Shown: positions 36,094-48,480, counted from the first letter of the stretch. The stretch: 64,000 nt of DNA from Cardiocondyla obscurior (GCF_019399895.1 NC_091879.1:3365001-3429000); one strand, 5' to 3'. Notes: generated by a model from the sequence alone, not told the origin. Translations and numbers: made by a program.

Positions 36094-37548
36094 GTGAGCG
36101 AGAGAGGCCGGCTAGTGTCCGGCGGTCGTTTCTCGCCACCACGGATGACTGCGGCGGCAACGACGACGACGGAAATAATGATGAAACGCGCGGGCGCGCC
36201 GGGGACGGTGAGCGAGAGAGTGACGAAAGCCGACGTCGAAAGAACGACGTGCGCGAGAGGGTCGAAAATGGGGAAGGGCCTGACCGCGGATCAACGGCCG
36301 AGCGCCTTTTAATTTAGACAAATCGTCCCGATTAGCATAACGGGATAAATTACGCTCGAGGACCGCTCGCGATATGGGGTGACGACGGATGATCCATCGG
36401 TCCGCAAGCGCGGACAGGACCGTTTACATCCACCCTTACACCGCCGCCGAGACTCGCTCTGCCCACCCCCCGTGTGGTCGGCGGAACTCTCGTTTGTTTT
36501 TGCTCCGGTCCCTCCCTGTCTTTCCCTCGACGCGGCCATCTTGGACTTTCTAGATTAATACTAGAAAACCTGTTCACCGTTAAGCCGTCGATCTTATTCT
36601 CTGGCGATATCTCGCAAAGGCGCGAAGAAGTAAAACCTAGTTTACGATACTGATTTCTCATTTTCTTTCGCAATCGCAGTTGCAGTCAAATGACATGACA
36701 CCGCGTGGGAATTTCGACGAGAATAGAGTCCCTTCCAGCCGCGTTTGAAGCCAAAAAATTAATGCCTACTCTACTTTGTTCCGTTCGCTTCCACTTGGAC
36801 TTTGCCCGCAAGAATTCGCGCCGTTATTTCCGAGGCTATTGTCGTTGTTCGAAGACCTCTCTCTCTCTCATTCTCTCTCGTCCTGGCGCGAACATAAAGT
36901 TTTACAACCGACCGATAAGATTTAGAAAGCCAGAGGCCTTTCGGGGCCCGGTTCGATCGCGGGGCGAGACGGAGAGTGGAGGGAAAGGGACGGAGGTAGC
37001 GCGTTTTTAGCGTCGAGAGGTGCGCGTGTTGTTGTTGTCACCGAGTTTACCGGGTCGATCGGTTCCCGCGACGCGGACGCGCCTTTTATTATCTTCGCCG
37101 AGGGGCCGTTTAAGGCGATGCCTGGGAAACGAGGGGCCTCTAAAGTAGCGGGGACTTGACCGACGCAAATAAACCCAGCGAGCGGGCGCGAAAGCTCCGT
37201 ACGTATACGCACTCGCACGCGCGCGTGTGCGGGTTTACGCGCGAGGGAGCAGACGCGAGGGGGGCCCGGGGACGGTGGAGGCCCGCGGCGTTTTACGGCT
37301 TTTTGACGGACCACATCTCACGCCGACGAACGACAAGCCGAAGCCCCGTTTGCGCTTAACAACAAACTTGCAAATTTGCATGCGTGCACGCACGTAGTGA
37401 ACCAGGCGAGACCTCGTCTCCATCGACAGCGAGGTTCTAACGGGTGTTTCGCGAGTAAATTGCGCTTCCCACGAGCAGACATTTAGCTAGAACTTAGTTA
37501 AAAATTTTTGACAGACACGCAAACTCCATTCTGTTCCGTAAAGTTTAA

Positions 37549-37576
37549 TTTTTTTTTTTCTAATTTTTTTTTTTTT
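37549..37576. repeat. T-rich tract
   Basis: Two T runs (the second T13 at 37564-37576) separated by CTAA. The tract ends in GGTATC. There is no acceptor AG. Confidence 0.85.
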
Positions 37577-37619
37577 GGTATCTATTGTATTAAAATGAAG
37601 ACGACTTCGATCGTGTAGG

Positions 37620-37691
37620 GTTTAATGCTGCAGCACGTTGCAGCCCAGCTTGAAATTTGAGAAAAACATTGGGCTGCGGGGGACATTAAAC
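37620..37691. other. Two-stem hairpin candidate
   Basis: The outer stem GTTTAATG (37620-37627) pairs perfectly with CATTAAAC (37684-37691). The inner stem 37639-37647 (TGCAGCCCA) pairs with 37670-37678 through eight Watson-Crick pairs and one T-G wobble, enclosing a 22-base loop. The internal loop is asymmetric (11 and 5 bases). The total length of 72 nt resembles a small structured RNA or pre-miRNA, but no known mature miRNA is recognised and the internal loop is large for Dicer processing. Confidence 0.35.
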
Positions 37692-37854
37692 GAAACCGAG
37701 CGTATAACGCCATAAGGTGAGGCGTTTAAATCGGAGCTTTACGATCGGTCGTTGAGGTTTTCGGCTAGTGATAAAAACGATACTTGAACCCGTAGACTCG
37801 GTTTTAAACTCTACATATTAGAAACAATAAAATAAAAAATAATTTAAGTTAAAT

Positions 37855-37871
37855 AAAAAAAAAAAAAAAAA
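37855..37871. repeat. A17 homopolymer
   Basis: Uninterrupted A run at the end of an AT-rich valley. Confidence 0.95.
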
Positions 37872-38072
37872 CTTGAAAATAATTTACACCTACGAATATA
37901 GCGTATTAAGACTTTTTAAGATTCTCGTGCGTTTATTAACAACAAATTAATGTCACCGCGGGGGCTATAGGCAAAAGAAAGGGCTATGTAAAGCCAGGCG
38001 AGTTTTACGTCCCGACGAGACGCAAAAATCGATGACTTTAACATACTCCTTTCACGTAGAACGGCTGAGCAA

Positions 38073-38120
38073 CTCGTCTACGTTGCGAAAGGCTCGTCTA
38101 CATTGTGAAAGGCTCGTCCG
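38073..38120. repeat. 20-bp tandem repeat, 2.4 copies
   Basis: Two adjacent 20-base units (38073-38092 and 38093-38112), each starting CTCGTCTAC and ending GAAAGG, differ at two positions, both transitions. A partial third copy (CTCGTCC) follows. It looks like a recent local duplication. Confidence 0.85.
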
Positions 38121-38248
38121 CCGTCCTGTTTGCGGCCGGCCGCAGAAGGATCGAAGGACCTCCGTCGCATATTGGATCGCCCGCCTTTCAACCGGGGGAA
38201 CCTCGCCACGATCGATCGTTAAACCTCCCGCTTAATCGCCGTGTCAAA

Positions 38249-38269
38249 CCAGTGCTGTAAACTTATATT
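38249..38269 (+). repeat. 21-bp direct repeat, copy 1
   Basis: Word beginning CCAGTGCTGTAAAC and ending TTATATT, followed by ACC. It matches copy 2 (38887-38907) exactly, 638 bp downstream. The three following bases match with one difference (ACC versus GCC). Flanks are otherwise unrelated. Confidence 0.85.
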
Positions 38270-38452
38270 ACCGACTTCTACTACTTCCCCGAGCTCCCGA
38301 CACCGTGTCCCCGCAGATTTGCAAAATTCTTAAATCGTTTCAGCATTCCTTCGTGAATAATAGCGCGCGTAGAGGCCTACGATTCCCGTCGTAACGTATC
38401 TTGAAACAAGGCAGCGACAGAGAAATGCGTGATAGGATGCGCGAGTCGAAAT

Positions 38453-38484
<32 letters not shown>

Positions 38485-38506
38485 GAAAAAAGAGAAAAAA
38501 GAGGAG
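38453..38506. repeat. A24 and A-rich polypurine tract
   Basis: A24 run (38453-38476) followed by A with scattered G to about 38506. On the minus strand this is a long pyrimidine tract. Confidence 0.95.
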
Positions 38507-38886
38507 ATTACTCTTATCGCGATTTCTCGGTGCGTTATTTTAATTTCATCGTGATATACTTTGTTAATTAATTTTTTTTTCAACGGTTGAATTTTAATCG
38601 AATTTTTATCACGAGAGAGTTAACTTCGAATCGCCGGGAAATTATTAACGTCCAACAGCCTAAACAACCTCGTATATGATCAACATCTGCCGTTTAATTT
38701 CTTTACAAAGTATCCCACCAGACGATACTACTTTGTCGAGACCGGCGGGAATGCCTCGCGTCGCCGGACGTTAAAGTCTCCACGGTGGCTTTCACGGCGA
38801 AATCCTTTGCATTAGACGAGAGGAGAGTCGCCTCGGGGCCCGCTGCAACTTTCAAGAATCGTTAAGACCGGACTATAATCGCTGAT

Positions 38887-38907
38887 CCAGTGCTGTAAAC
38901 TTATATT
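38887..38907 (+). repeat. 21-bp direct repeat, copy 2
   Basis: Second exact copy of the word at 38249-38269, same orientation, followed by GCC. There is no longer shared flank, so a simple segmental duplication would have to be old apart from this core. Confidence 0.85.
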
Positions 38908-41900
38908 GCCAGGCCGGCTAATTCGCCTGCGAGAGGGACCGAATCGTTCCGCGGCCGCGATGTATTCCGATCTTGCAAACTAACTAACGATTCCGCGCCT
39001 CTTCCACGTCGCGATGAATCCCGCAAACGTTTACAATCCGCGATACGAGTCCTTCGCCTCGCCGTTTCTCAGCGACAATAAAATCCGCGATCGTTCGCGT
39101 GTAGAACAGCAACTTTGTAGCATCAGTGAGCATGTAATTCACTGAGAAATAAAATCCGAACAGTTGTAAATTGCGAGTTAAAGTACACTTTTTGTTATTT
39201 CTTTTTCCAAAGAGATTGAACATAATAACGGCGTAAATAATATTAAAAAAAAAAAAATGGCAAAGATATATTTAAAGTGACTATGTAATTGATATATATA
39301 ATAAATTATAAACAACGCAAAAGATTAATTCTTCATAAATGCAAGAAATTATTTTCGCACGTAACAAAATTAATTTTGAAGGATTGATAATCAAGAGGCA
39401 CGATAGTGTTTTTGGAGTTTTAGGAAAAACTCGAATATCTCGGTCGTAATGACATCAAATTTATCGCCGATATTGTAAAAACCATTTCTTGAGACCCGCG
39501 TAACTCAAAGTATTGTATCAAGCAAATCGTTGCTCTGTTACGATCAAGAACTTGAACGATTCGTAAAAAAAAAAAAAAACGCGACAAACTTCGATACTGG
39601 TTCGACAGGACGATCGGGAATCCGGGTTTAACGACCGTCACAACTTCGCATCACGGATGCGTGATCGTTATACACGAAAGATCATTTTCCGATAGTGAAT
39701 AGAATATGCAACTTCATGAATAAAATTAATTAAATCGAAGTGGAGTTTAATTAAAGCCATTTCCTTTTCTTTGGGACAAAAAGCTATCGGATGCATTATG
39801 ATAATATTAAGAGCTGAAAGTGTTATATTAAATACCGAGAGTAAATAAATGTGGCAGAAAAATTGCAAATTAAAAGCTGAAAAAATAAGTTGAGTAAATT
39901 TTCGGCGACATTTAAAGCAAGTTCTCTCTCTCTTTCTCTCTCTCATCCTCGAATTCAAATAAGAAGATACGAAGTCTAGCTATTCCGAATCAAGTCTGTA
40001 AGAGCTGATTGGCCGGGACGATAAAACATACATTTCTTTCCGCTTTTTTTTATGTCAGTTGTAGAATAAATTCAGAAACGGAATTTATAGCGCGAGTATG
40101 TAGATATCTGAATTTAGTAATTCACATCCAATTTCGTAATGTACATATCGCAATCTTAATGTTAGCGACGTTTCCGTATAGATTTACGACAATTGTCGTA
40201 TAATTTTATGTATGACGGAAAACGCGTTCGCAGAAGAATTTAAAAAATATAAAAAAAAAAAAAATACAAAAAAAGAGAACTTAGATTCAAGGATGCGGTT
40301 TTACTCGTCATTTTGAAAAGCTGTGCAAAAGCTGCAGATCCAATTATCGCGCGACGAGCGCGGCGCGTCTTCCGACGCACGAATGTATAATTCAAATGCA
40401 AACGACGCGTCTCGAAACACCGGGGTTTTATACCTCTTTAAAAATTGAGGGATCGGCATCGTTTCCGAAGATTGCGGCTGCGAAAATCGCGGAATCCTGA
40501 CGGATTTCAGCGAGTCAATTAAGCCGCGTCCGCGCGGGACTCGCCGGTCAATTTAATCCCGTTCAAGCGCACTCGTAAACGCGGACTTGTCATAAGGCGG
40601 GCCTTCAATCGGTGCATCGGCATCGAGATCAATTTGTGAGCGGGCAACAGCCGCGCGATACGAACGAATCACCTCGGTGATAGCCACGCGAAATCGGCCG
40701 ACTAAGTGGTGCGTTCGTTGCGAGACCGGGGGAATGTAAAATATCGCAGTTTATACTTATCGGGCGAGATTACAGATTGTTCATAATTGCACAAAGAGAA
40801 ATTGTTGAGTATCCGGGAAGCGTCGGATCGCTAAAGAGTGGCCCTCTCGAACAGGGGGACAATGTACAAAAGTGTCGCAAACACTTTCGATGCAAAACTA
40901 CGACCGAGCCGCGCGGATCGGTTATTGAATCGTTAAGCCGCCGGCGGAATAAAGAAGCGGCGACGACGAAGAGATCGAGACCCTCGCTTAAGCGACGTCG
41001 TCGCCTTGTATTTCTTCCTTCGTGGTGAATCGACGATGGACGTCGCCGCGACGACGGCAACGGGGCGGAAAATAATATTTCGAGGCGCTAAAACGTTGTC
41101 AGCCCGCTGATCCCGGCTGACATTTGAATATCCCAAGCACGGCGGGGGGGAGGGGGGAGGAGGAAAGGGGGATTCGGAGTCGCGCAAGGCGCGACAGAGA
41201 TATCACCGCGGCAATATTTATAAAGCTCCCGCGGATACGAGCGCCGATATATTTCCGGCGTGGCTCGCCGAGGCCGCGAATAAAATTAAATGGTATGTGC
41301 AATGTTGTTCGCGATATTGCCCCGGCTGTGGTCATTCCCGCGACGAGAGTGTGCGTATTATGAGTTTGCGGACGTTTATGGAACGCGAGATCGATTTTTC
41401 TGACGCGATGCCCTCCCCCTCGCGCGCCCCGTTTAAGATATTTAACGGCACCGTGGAAATAAGAATCGAAATCGACTGAAAAGAAGCGCGCGGCGTTAAT
41501 GCACGCGTGTGGAAATGAAAGATTATATTTCCACCCAGCGCCTCGGTTTATCGAAAATTGTTATATATTTCGCGAATTACCGATTCTTTTGTATCATTAC
41601 GCCCTTTGTTTTCCAACTGACATTCCATTGGGGTAAAATAATGTAATGGGATATAAAATAATGTTAATTCACATATTTTAATTGGAAACGGCGAGGTCGT
41701 CTTATCGCAGCGCTGTTAAAATATCATATCTAACACGCGTAAATCGAGCTCGGTAAATTGAAAAACAACATAGTTTCCTTCATTAATCTATTAAAAAGAA
41801 ATAATAATAATAATGAAAATATTCACATAAATAATTTATGTAAGCAAATTAAAATCAAATAAAGCATTGTGAAAGATTTAATTTTTTGAAAGAATCGTTG

Positions 41901-44900
41901 TAAGTTGCTTTACAATTTTTCATGTAATTTAATTTTATCTCAAAATGTCGGTATTTTTCCGCGCCCGCGTGCAATAATTGCTCGATTCAGCAAACAAGTC
42001 GGGGGGATATTTGGCTCAACTTATGGCGCGGAAATCTCGGTTTCACTTATGAATGACGCGGTAAAAAGTAAAGGAACGTCAAGCTGGAACGGAGGGGTTC
42101 GGCTCTCGGGTTCGAATACAGGGTGATTAGTGCCGGCCATCGGCTTGTGTAGCCCTTCGACAAGTCTCATCTACGTGCGCGCAACCCTGTCATGATCGTC
42201 ATGCCGTGCCGGTGCGCTGACCCAGCAGCTGGCCGCTGTCTAATCTTTCCTCGATTACGCCGGGTCGGATGTAAATCAAATGTATAACGCGCTGCGGACA
42301 CTTCGACGCCGTATACAATATATCCCGTTCGTGACGAGTTCGATACTTGACCGAGAACAATTTTCGACGCGCAAAATCTAACAACTTGCAATTAAAAACG
42401 TCTGAAAACAACCTTACTAGCAATATTAAATATTAAATACATTCAGATTTATTTGTATTAAATTGTCGAGCGATTTCACGCACAAAATAATTTACACGGT
42501 TTAAAACTATTTCCTCGTAAAGCGTATAATTTCTTTGAAAAAAAAAAAGAAACCGCGGCAGGAAAGGAAACTTGTGCGCTCCCCAAAACGAAGCCCCTTT
42601 AATTTCGGTAGAGACGCCGTGGTACTCCATTACGACGAGTATCGACGTAGGAAGGAGATCCGGCCGCAAAACAAGTTAATCTAATCCAGTTATCCAATTG
42701 ATCGCCCTTCGAGGAGCTATTCTGCTAATTGTCCTTCCCTTAGAGCGTCCCTCCTACCCGCGCGGGTCCCGCGTCTCCGCGAAAACGATCATAGATCAAC
42801 TCGAATTTACTCGCGCGCTCAGCCGCGGCGATTTACCTGCGGTGAACCGCCCTTTGCACGACGCAATAACATTAATTATAAACGGAGGTGGATGTTTTGA
42901 TTTCATCGCGCGGCAATTAATTCGTAATCCGGATGCGGCGGTCCGGCCGCAGTGACATTATACGATTCGCTCGCACGAAAATATTAATGCATCGAAATAC
43001 CGTTACGCGTAACTGGATTCGTCCCTCGGCCGTTCCCTCGTATATCCCGGCAGCGTTTCGCGGTAACAGGCTTTCGGGGGATGGAACTCACTGACATTTT
43101 CAATTCAAGATACGATAAAGCGGCGAAAATAGTTTTGAGACGATAAACATTTGCGGGAGTGCTCGACGCTCTCTTACGAGTTACACGCGTATATAAAAAG
43201 AAAAAGAAAAAAAATGATAAAAAATTACATACCGTTCTATACGTTAATCGTAGTTTTATTTGCAACCCGAAAGCATACATGGAATTTAGGACATATAATT
43301 GAATTCAATTAATTCGCAGTCTCGAATTTGTATTCGTGCTTTCTCTCTGCCGTGAGGAGCTCGCGAAAAAAGAGCTTCCGTAAAAACGTGAAGAATAAAA
43401 ACGGTGGCAAAGTGCCGGTGCAGAGACTCGATTCTATCGACCGGATGGTAGTTCGAAGATGCCTCGGAGGTAAAAGCATCGTCGGGAGCCGGCTGACGGA
43501 GTCCGCCGTTGCGTGAAACGAAACGGAGAACGAAATCCGCTCTCGGGGCCGCCCGGGGAAGGAAATTTCTCTTTCTGGTGTCGGGCGGGCTTAAAAATAC
43601 GCAATCTCGCCGCCTCGTCAGGCTGAAGAATTGAGATACACGTATCTGCCTCCCGCCCCCTTTGATATCGTTTACCCATATTCATTAAATTTTCTCGTGG
43701 AGTCGCGCCGCCGACCGCGAAGCCTATCTCGGGCTCCCTTTCACCGCCCGAGAATTTCGCAGGAAGTCTTTTAGCAGGCACCCTCTCTCGACCGGCGATT
43801 ACGACTTTCCGCGCCACTTGGCCTCCTTCGGCCCTTCAGCCGCGTCTTCTCGCGCTTGTCGGCCGAGTTTCGGTAACGGTCTCGCGGGAAATTGCGAAAC
43901 TGGGGCTAATTAAATGCCGCGGCGGCTCCCGAAACGATATTATCGAGATGTAATGGCGGGCTAAATATCCCGAGAGCCTTGCCTTTCCAAGGCACTCGCT
44001 CGTAAATACATCGGGCGATACGCGCTATGTCAACGATTACATGCACGGCGTTAAATTTCTGGGTCGTCGAGCGTCAGTAAAAAGAAGGGAAAAAAAACTT
44101 GGCCTTTTAGCAATTTTATTCGATGGCGAACTCTCTCTTGCTCTCTTAATTACGAATCTCCTCGCGTTGAATTTATACCTAAAGGAATTTTGCGATCGGA
44201 CGTAATTCTCTTCCGCTATCTTTATCTCAATAAATATCTCGATAATTTAGAGACGAATTAAAGCTCCGGTATTAAGTATTCGGGGGATTCGGACGTGTTT
44301 GCCAGTCTCGTCGAAAAAAAATTTTACGTCGATGATGAAATAATAACGCGGGGCGCGGAATAAAAAATTTCGAATACCTCGCTATGCTCGCTTCGCGTCA
44401 ATGCCGCTGATACGAGCACTCGATTTTAACAGCCCTGTACTTGAACTGCGGCGCTATACCATCCGATTTTCTCGCTCGATCCCGGGAGAGCCTGGCGCGT
44501 AAAGCGAAAATGTTGCGATGTAAAAAGGAAGTAATACGTTGCTCTCCACTGTCCTGGAAATTTATAGGTTACCGCTATAAAATATGTGATTTAAAAAATT
44601 ACAAAAAGATAGCACAATTCGACTTGTAATAAAAGTGGTTTTTAATTACAAAAAAGATAAGGCAACGAATAAAAGAAAAAAAAAATTAGAAAGACTCCTT
44701 TGTCCGCCGCAAAACTTTTTAAATGATTGTCGGGCGAGATCGCAGACCGCATGTAACGATGCAAATTCGGTGACGATACAATACCTGGGCGGAGAGCTCA
44801 GTATTGGCAGAAGAAGAATCGCGGCTTTCGCGGGACATGGGGATGACAGACGAACAAAAGGGATGAGATTCCGAATCCGCCCGGCGAGAGACAGATAATT

Positions 44901-45148
44901 CCCCCTCGACGGAATATATACAATATTCTATTACATATTTTATACATTTCCTCGGATATTTCAAAAGTGCGCGACACCTCAGAGTTCGAGCTTGCTTGGC
45001 GTTTTCGGAATAATGCAGCGTGTAGCGTTCTCCAGCGTTTTTTTGTTCGGGAAAAAAAAAAATAATAAAAAAAGAGGGAAAAAAACATTCAAAGGGACCG
45101 ATTTCAGCGACAAACGTAGGATAAACAAAAACCATTGAATAAACCTAT

Positions 45149-45183
45149 CTTTCTCTCTTTCTCTCTCACTCTCTTTTTTTTTT
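45149..45183. repeat. CT/T pyrimidine tract
   Basis: CT units ending in a T run of about ten bases. The following CGTCGTTCAAG gives no good acceptor. Confidence 0.85.
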
Positions 45184-46001
45184 CGTCGTTCAAGATCCGC
45201 CTAACGAACGTTAGCTGTCGTTTACGAGAGTCGGCGGATATAATGATCGATCGCAATTTCCAGCATTCGTATGCGACAAAGCCAGTGCGTCGGGTGGATT
45301 AAATAAATTCCATAATACTCTCTCCACTTCGATCCGGTGAATAATACGCGCGCGTACTCTCACCCGTTGCGTATTTATTTACTGGGAACCGCGTGTGCGA
45401 GTTCGCGCACACGCACGGGAAACGCGCACGAATTTATAAAGCCATCACGTGCACCGCCATGTCGATCATCGCTCGTATCCGACACGAGAGAGTGTGCCCG
45501 CGCGATGTGGTCGCCGCTTAAAAAGCCCGAAAGCTTCCCCCGATTCCGCGCCGTAAATTATTTCCCCGCCGTCATCGACATCGAAGACGATGTATTTATT
45601 ATCCCGCGATGGGCCGTCAACTTTTTGACCGCCTTGGAAAGGTCCACGAATTATCGCCGTATAAATCGGCACTCTGAACACCGATATTTTATCCAAACGC
45701 TTCCTCCCCGGCGGCTCTCAACACCGAAAAATAAAAAAATAAAAATTCGTTCCCGTTTTTTAAATAAATATCGGTTTGTATTATTAATATCAAAGGATTT
45801 CAGGAGCCCCCGTGATCGATGACCCTTGATGCAGTCGGTCCCGATGCGACGCGATTTTTTTCAAGCGCGGGATAAACGTCAGTAATGGTATCAATGACTT
45901 TAAATAAATAACGAGCTATGCCCCATATAAATCTTTTAAAGGATCAAGAGAGCACAGCACGGGAAATCCGATTGGATATGTCCCGCCGTGTGATTTTTTT
46001 T

Positions 46002-46026
46002 CCCTCCTCTCCCCTCCCCCTCCCCC
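46002..46026 (-). other. G-quadruplex motif, minus strand
   Basis: C-runs of 3, 4, 5 and 5 separated by loops of 6, 1 and 1 bases on the plus strand, so the minus strand has quadruplex potential and the plus strand i-motif potential. Confidence 0.5.
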
Positions 46027-47290
46027 TCGCCACGTTGAAAAAAAAAGGCCACGACACGATTTTTAAACATACCGCCGTTCTGTATAAAGCGCCGATAATC
46101 GCATCGATTTGTTAATAATTTTCTTTTAACAATCAGAATCTTAACTTAATTAAAAATAATTGATTCATTAATTTGCTTCTCGGTGCGCGCATTAATTCGG
46201 GATTAAATAATCCGCTCGGCTACGTCGTGAGATTAATCGCACACGTCGCGATTGCGGTGAACGTAGGGGGCAAAATGTTCTCGTACTTGATGCGATCCTT
46301 TACGAAGGGACACGTGTCCTCGAAGAGAAACTTCGCAACGCAATAAAGACTCGCGGCGTCTCGTCGGAGGGATGAACTTTCAATGACGAGGTTGTTCCAG
46401 CAGAGGTTCAAGACGAGAGCGCGGCATCATCGCGACCGATGCTCCGCGCACGGAGAAAGGGAGGGCTCCCTCCGAATGAGGGAGTGATTTAAGTGGCACG
46501 CTAACGTAGTAACTTCCTAAACGCGCACAGATGCGGCAAATCGACGAAACTTGTGCGGACGGATCGTAAGAGCACGGCGGCCCGGCCGCGTCTTCGTCCG
46601 TCTTTCTCGCCTGTCGATTTCGCCGTCGACATGAGTCGGTAAACTTGCCGCATTCGCTATACCGTCTCGGCAAACAAAACAAAAAAAAATTCTCGTACAA
46701 GAAACTATCATTCGGAATCTTGGAAACAAAATCTTTCAACCGCAAAAAGTCCATCGCATGTCGCTTTCCGACAAAGCTACGGGAAGGCTAAGCGGCGATT
46801 TTCTTCATTTCGTAACGCCCGATGTCTTTTTCGACGTCGACTAGCCCCGCACGTTTCAGAGTAACAGCGCGGTCCCCGAAAGGCATTAATTTGCGTAGAA
46901 CGCGATTTATTCATGGAATTATACCGCGCGGGAGAAACGTAATTCGCCGAGGTGGCGGACGGTGAGTCCCGCATAAAGCGGTATTCGGGCGTTTCCGTTA
47001 ATTACTAATAATATTCAGACACTCGCCGGAGATAGAGAAGAACGAAAAGGTCGGGACGGAGGGGGAGTGAGACGGGGGGAGGAAAGCGGTCGGTATTGTA
47101 AAATGTATACGAAGCGAGGGGCCGGCGAAACCGAGACGGAAGAAACGGGAGAGCAGCTCGCTCCGACGCGTTGCATTTGCATAGGCAAACAGACGGCCGC
47201 GGGATCGCTATGGTTGGCAAGAAAAATGAATAAAATTATGAAAAAGAAGGGAAAATTTCGAGTGGAGATGCAGAAGAGCTAGCGGCGAAA

Positions 47291-47312
47291 GGGGAGGGTG
47301 GGAGGGGGAGGG
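47291..47312 (+). other. G-quadruplex motif
   Basis: G4-A-G3-T-G3-A-G5-A-G3: five G-runs with single-base loops on the plus strand. A 7-bp hairpin (47324-47341, arms CTGTCAG/CTGACAG) lies just downstream. Confidence 0.6.
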
Positions 47313-48003
47313 ACGGCCGCGCACTGTCAGTCGTCTGACAGCAGGGGGATGAAACGTGGCGGAAGAACGAGCACACGAGGGGGCTTTGCCGCGCGATTCT
47401 CGCGCGAAGGGTGCAAATCGTCGGTGAGAAAATTCTGCGACTCCTTTTTCCCTCGCCGCCCGTCGCGAAGTATCGCTTTCGCGTACGGATAACGTTATCG
47501 CGAGAGAACTTTGCCGCGCGCGAAAATCACTCGTGGATAAAACCGTATATCGAATTGACTGACGGCACCGTTTGCGTCGTCAGTCAATACCACGTAGGAA
47601 TAATAAATGTTATAGTTTGGATAAAAATCGCTCCTTCCTGTTTTCGCGGAAAAGCAGCCCTTAAAATAACCGACGGCACTTTGAGCGACGTAGTTTTTAT
47701 CTAGGAATGATAAGTGACACAACGGATGCGTCTTTTTCCGAAGCAATTGTAATCGTAAAAATTAATATTTTAATTTTCTTATAATATGCGCGTATACCTA
47801 AGCGAAAATTGTCAAACGTCATATTATTCATAAATATAATTAATTAATTAATTTCTAAAATATTATATACTTATATAAATTCCTCCGGGATAAATCGCTA
47901 GTGCAAACAATAATTTGGCGCGAGGTGCGCGAAAGTTCCCTTTTAACATAAAGTGTCGTTTTCTCCTTTTCTTCTGCTCGATTGTTCCGCGAGAAATTTC
48001 ATT

Positions 48004-48070
48004 AAAAAAGAAAAAAAAGACAAAAAAAAATTAAAAAAAGGAAGGGAAGAAAATAAAAAAACAAATAAAA
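48004..48070. repeat. A-rich polypurine tract
   Basis: About 67 bases, more than 80 percent A, with scattered G, T and C. Low-complexity sequence. Confidence 0.9.
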
Positions 48071-48110
48071 CCGGAACAACGGTTCAAGCGTCGGATGACA
48101 ATAATTAAGT

Positions 48111-48130
48111 CCATGTAAATCCATGTAAAT
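48111..48130 (+). repeat. 10-bp tandem duplication with ATGTAAAT
   Basis: Two exact adjacent copies of CCATGTAAAT. Each includes ATGTAAAT, one base different from the POU octamer ATGCAAAT. Regulatory meaning is speculative. Confidence 0.6.
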
Positions 48131-48480
48131 GGTCAGAAACGCGCAGCGTGGACAAACATGATTGAATCTACATCGACGACGAGAGGCGAGTTATTGGATT
48201 TCCGATTAATTCTACGTAAACGTATGCTCCTCAACGGTTTTATTCGCGTAGCCGCGCGGACGCAAGCGGACTTGAACCCGGTCGCGCAATAAATGCCCGG
48301 CCCGTGACCAGCAACCGGCAGCGACATTGTTGTCCGGGCTTTAATATTTTTAATAAAATACAAACGAAAACGCTAACAGCTCGATGCCGGTTCGATATCT
48401 TGTTGCGGGCAAAATTCGTGTCGCGGAGGTGCAAAAGATAACTGGATTGTCGAACGGGCTTTGCAATCCGTATTTTTACG

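Larger units (their letters stand above)
29000..38000. other. Gene-free segment with candidate minus-strand splicing element
   Basis: No confident coding exon. The main item is the recursive-splice-site candidate at 33581-33620 (minus). Other contents are GA-rich DNA near 29270-29330, an AT valley (29870-30060), A21 (30982-31002), G-rich purine DNA (31187-31260), A17 (31866-31882), an AT valley (33000-33235), a GA tract (34204-34264), a perfect 12-bp inverted repeat (34663-34700), A17 (35111-35127), a tight G-quadruplex motif (35999-36015), T-rich sequence (37549-37576), a hairpin (37620-37691) and A17 (37855-37871). Confidence 0.65.
38000..47000. other. Gene-free segment with short direct repeats
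   Basis: No recognisable exons. It contains a 20-bp tandem repeat (38073-38120), two exact copies of a 21-bp word (38249-38269, 38887-38907), A24 (38453-38476), A13 (39245-39257), A14 (39565-39578), a CT tract near 39926-39947, A14 (40251-40264), G-rich DNA (41144-41170), AAT repeats (41799-41814), an AT valley (41520-41980) and a CT/T tract (45149-45183). A 9-bp GT/CA hairpin (45391-45414) and a minus-strand quadruplex motif (46002-46026) are also present. The 161-codon frame at 45337-45822 shows no family and is not called. Confidence 0.65.

Noticed and set aside
42109..42120. GGTTCGAATAC resembling a tRNA B box
   Set aside because: Ends in AC and not CC, has no T stem and no upstream A box.
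42832..42840. Minus-strand CAG|GTAAAT tested as a second ratchet point
   Set aside because: The sequence before the AG is not pyrimidine-rich and the donor deviates from GTAAGT.
45337..45822. 161-codon plus-strand frame
   Set aside because: No motif recognised, Arg/Lys-rich end from A-rich sequence, and no splice context.
47555..47587. 10-bp perfect hairpin TTGACTGACG/CGTCAGTCAA
   Set aside because: About one such stem with a short loop is expected by chance in a window of this size; kept only as a note.
48268..48284. tRNA T-loop-like GGTTCAAGTCC on the minus strand
   Set aside because: The flanking T stem does not pair beyond two bases and no A-box lies at the right distance.
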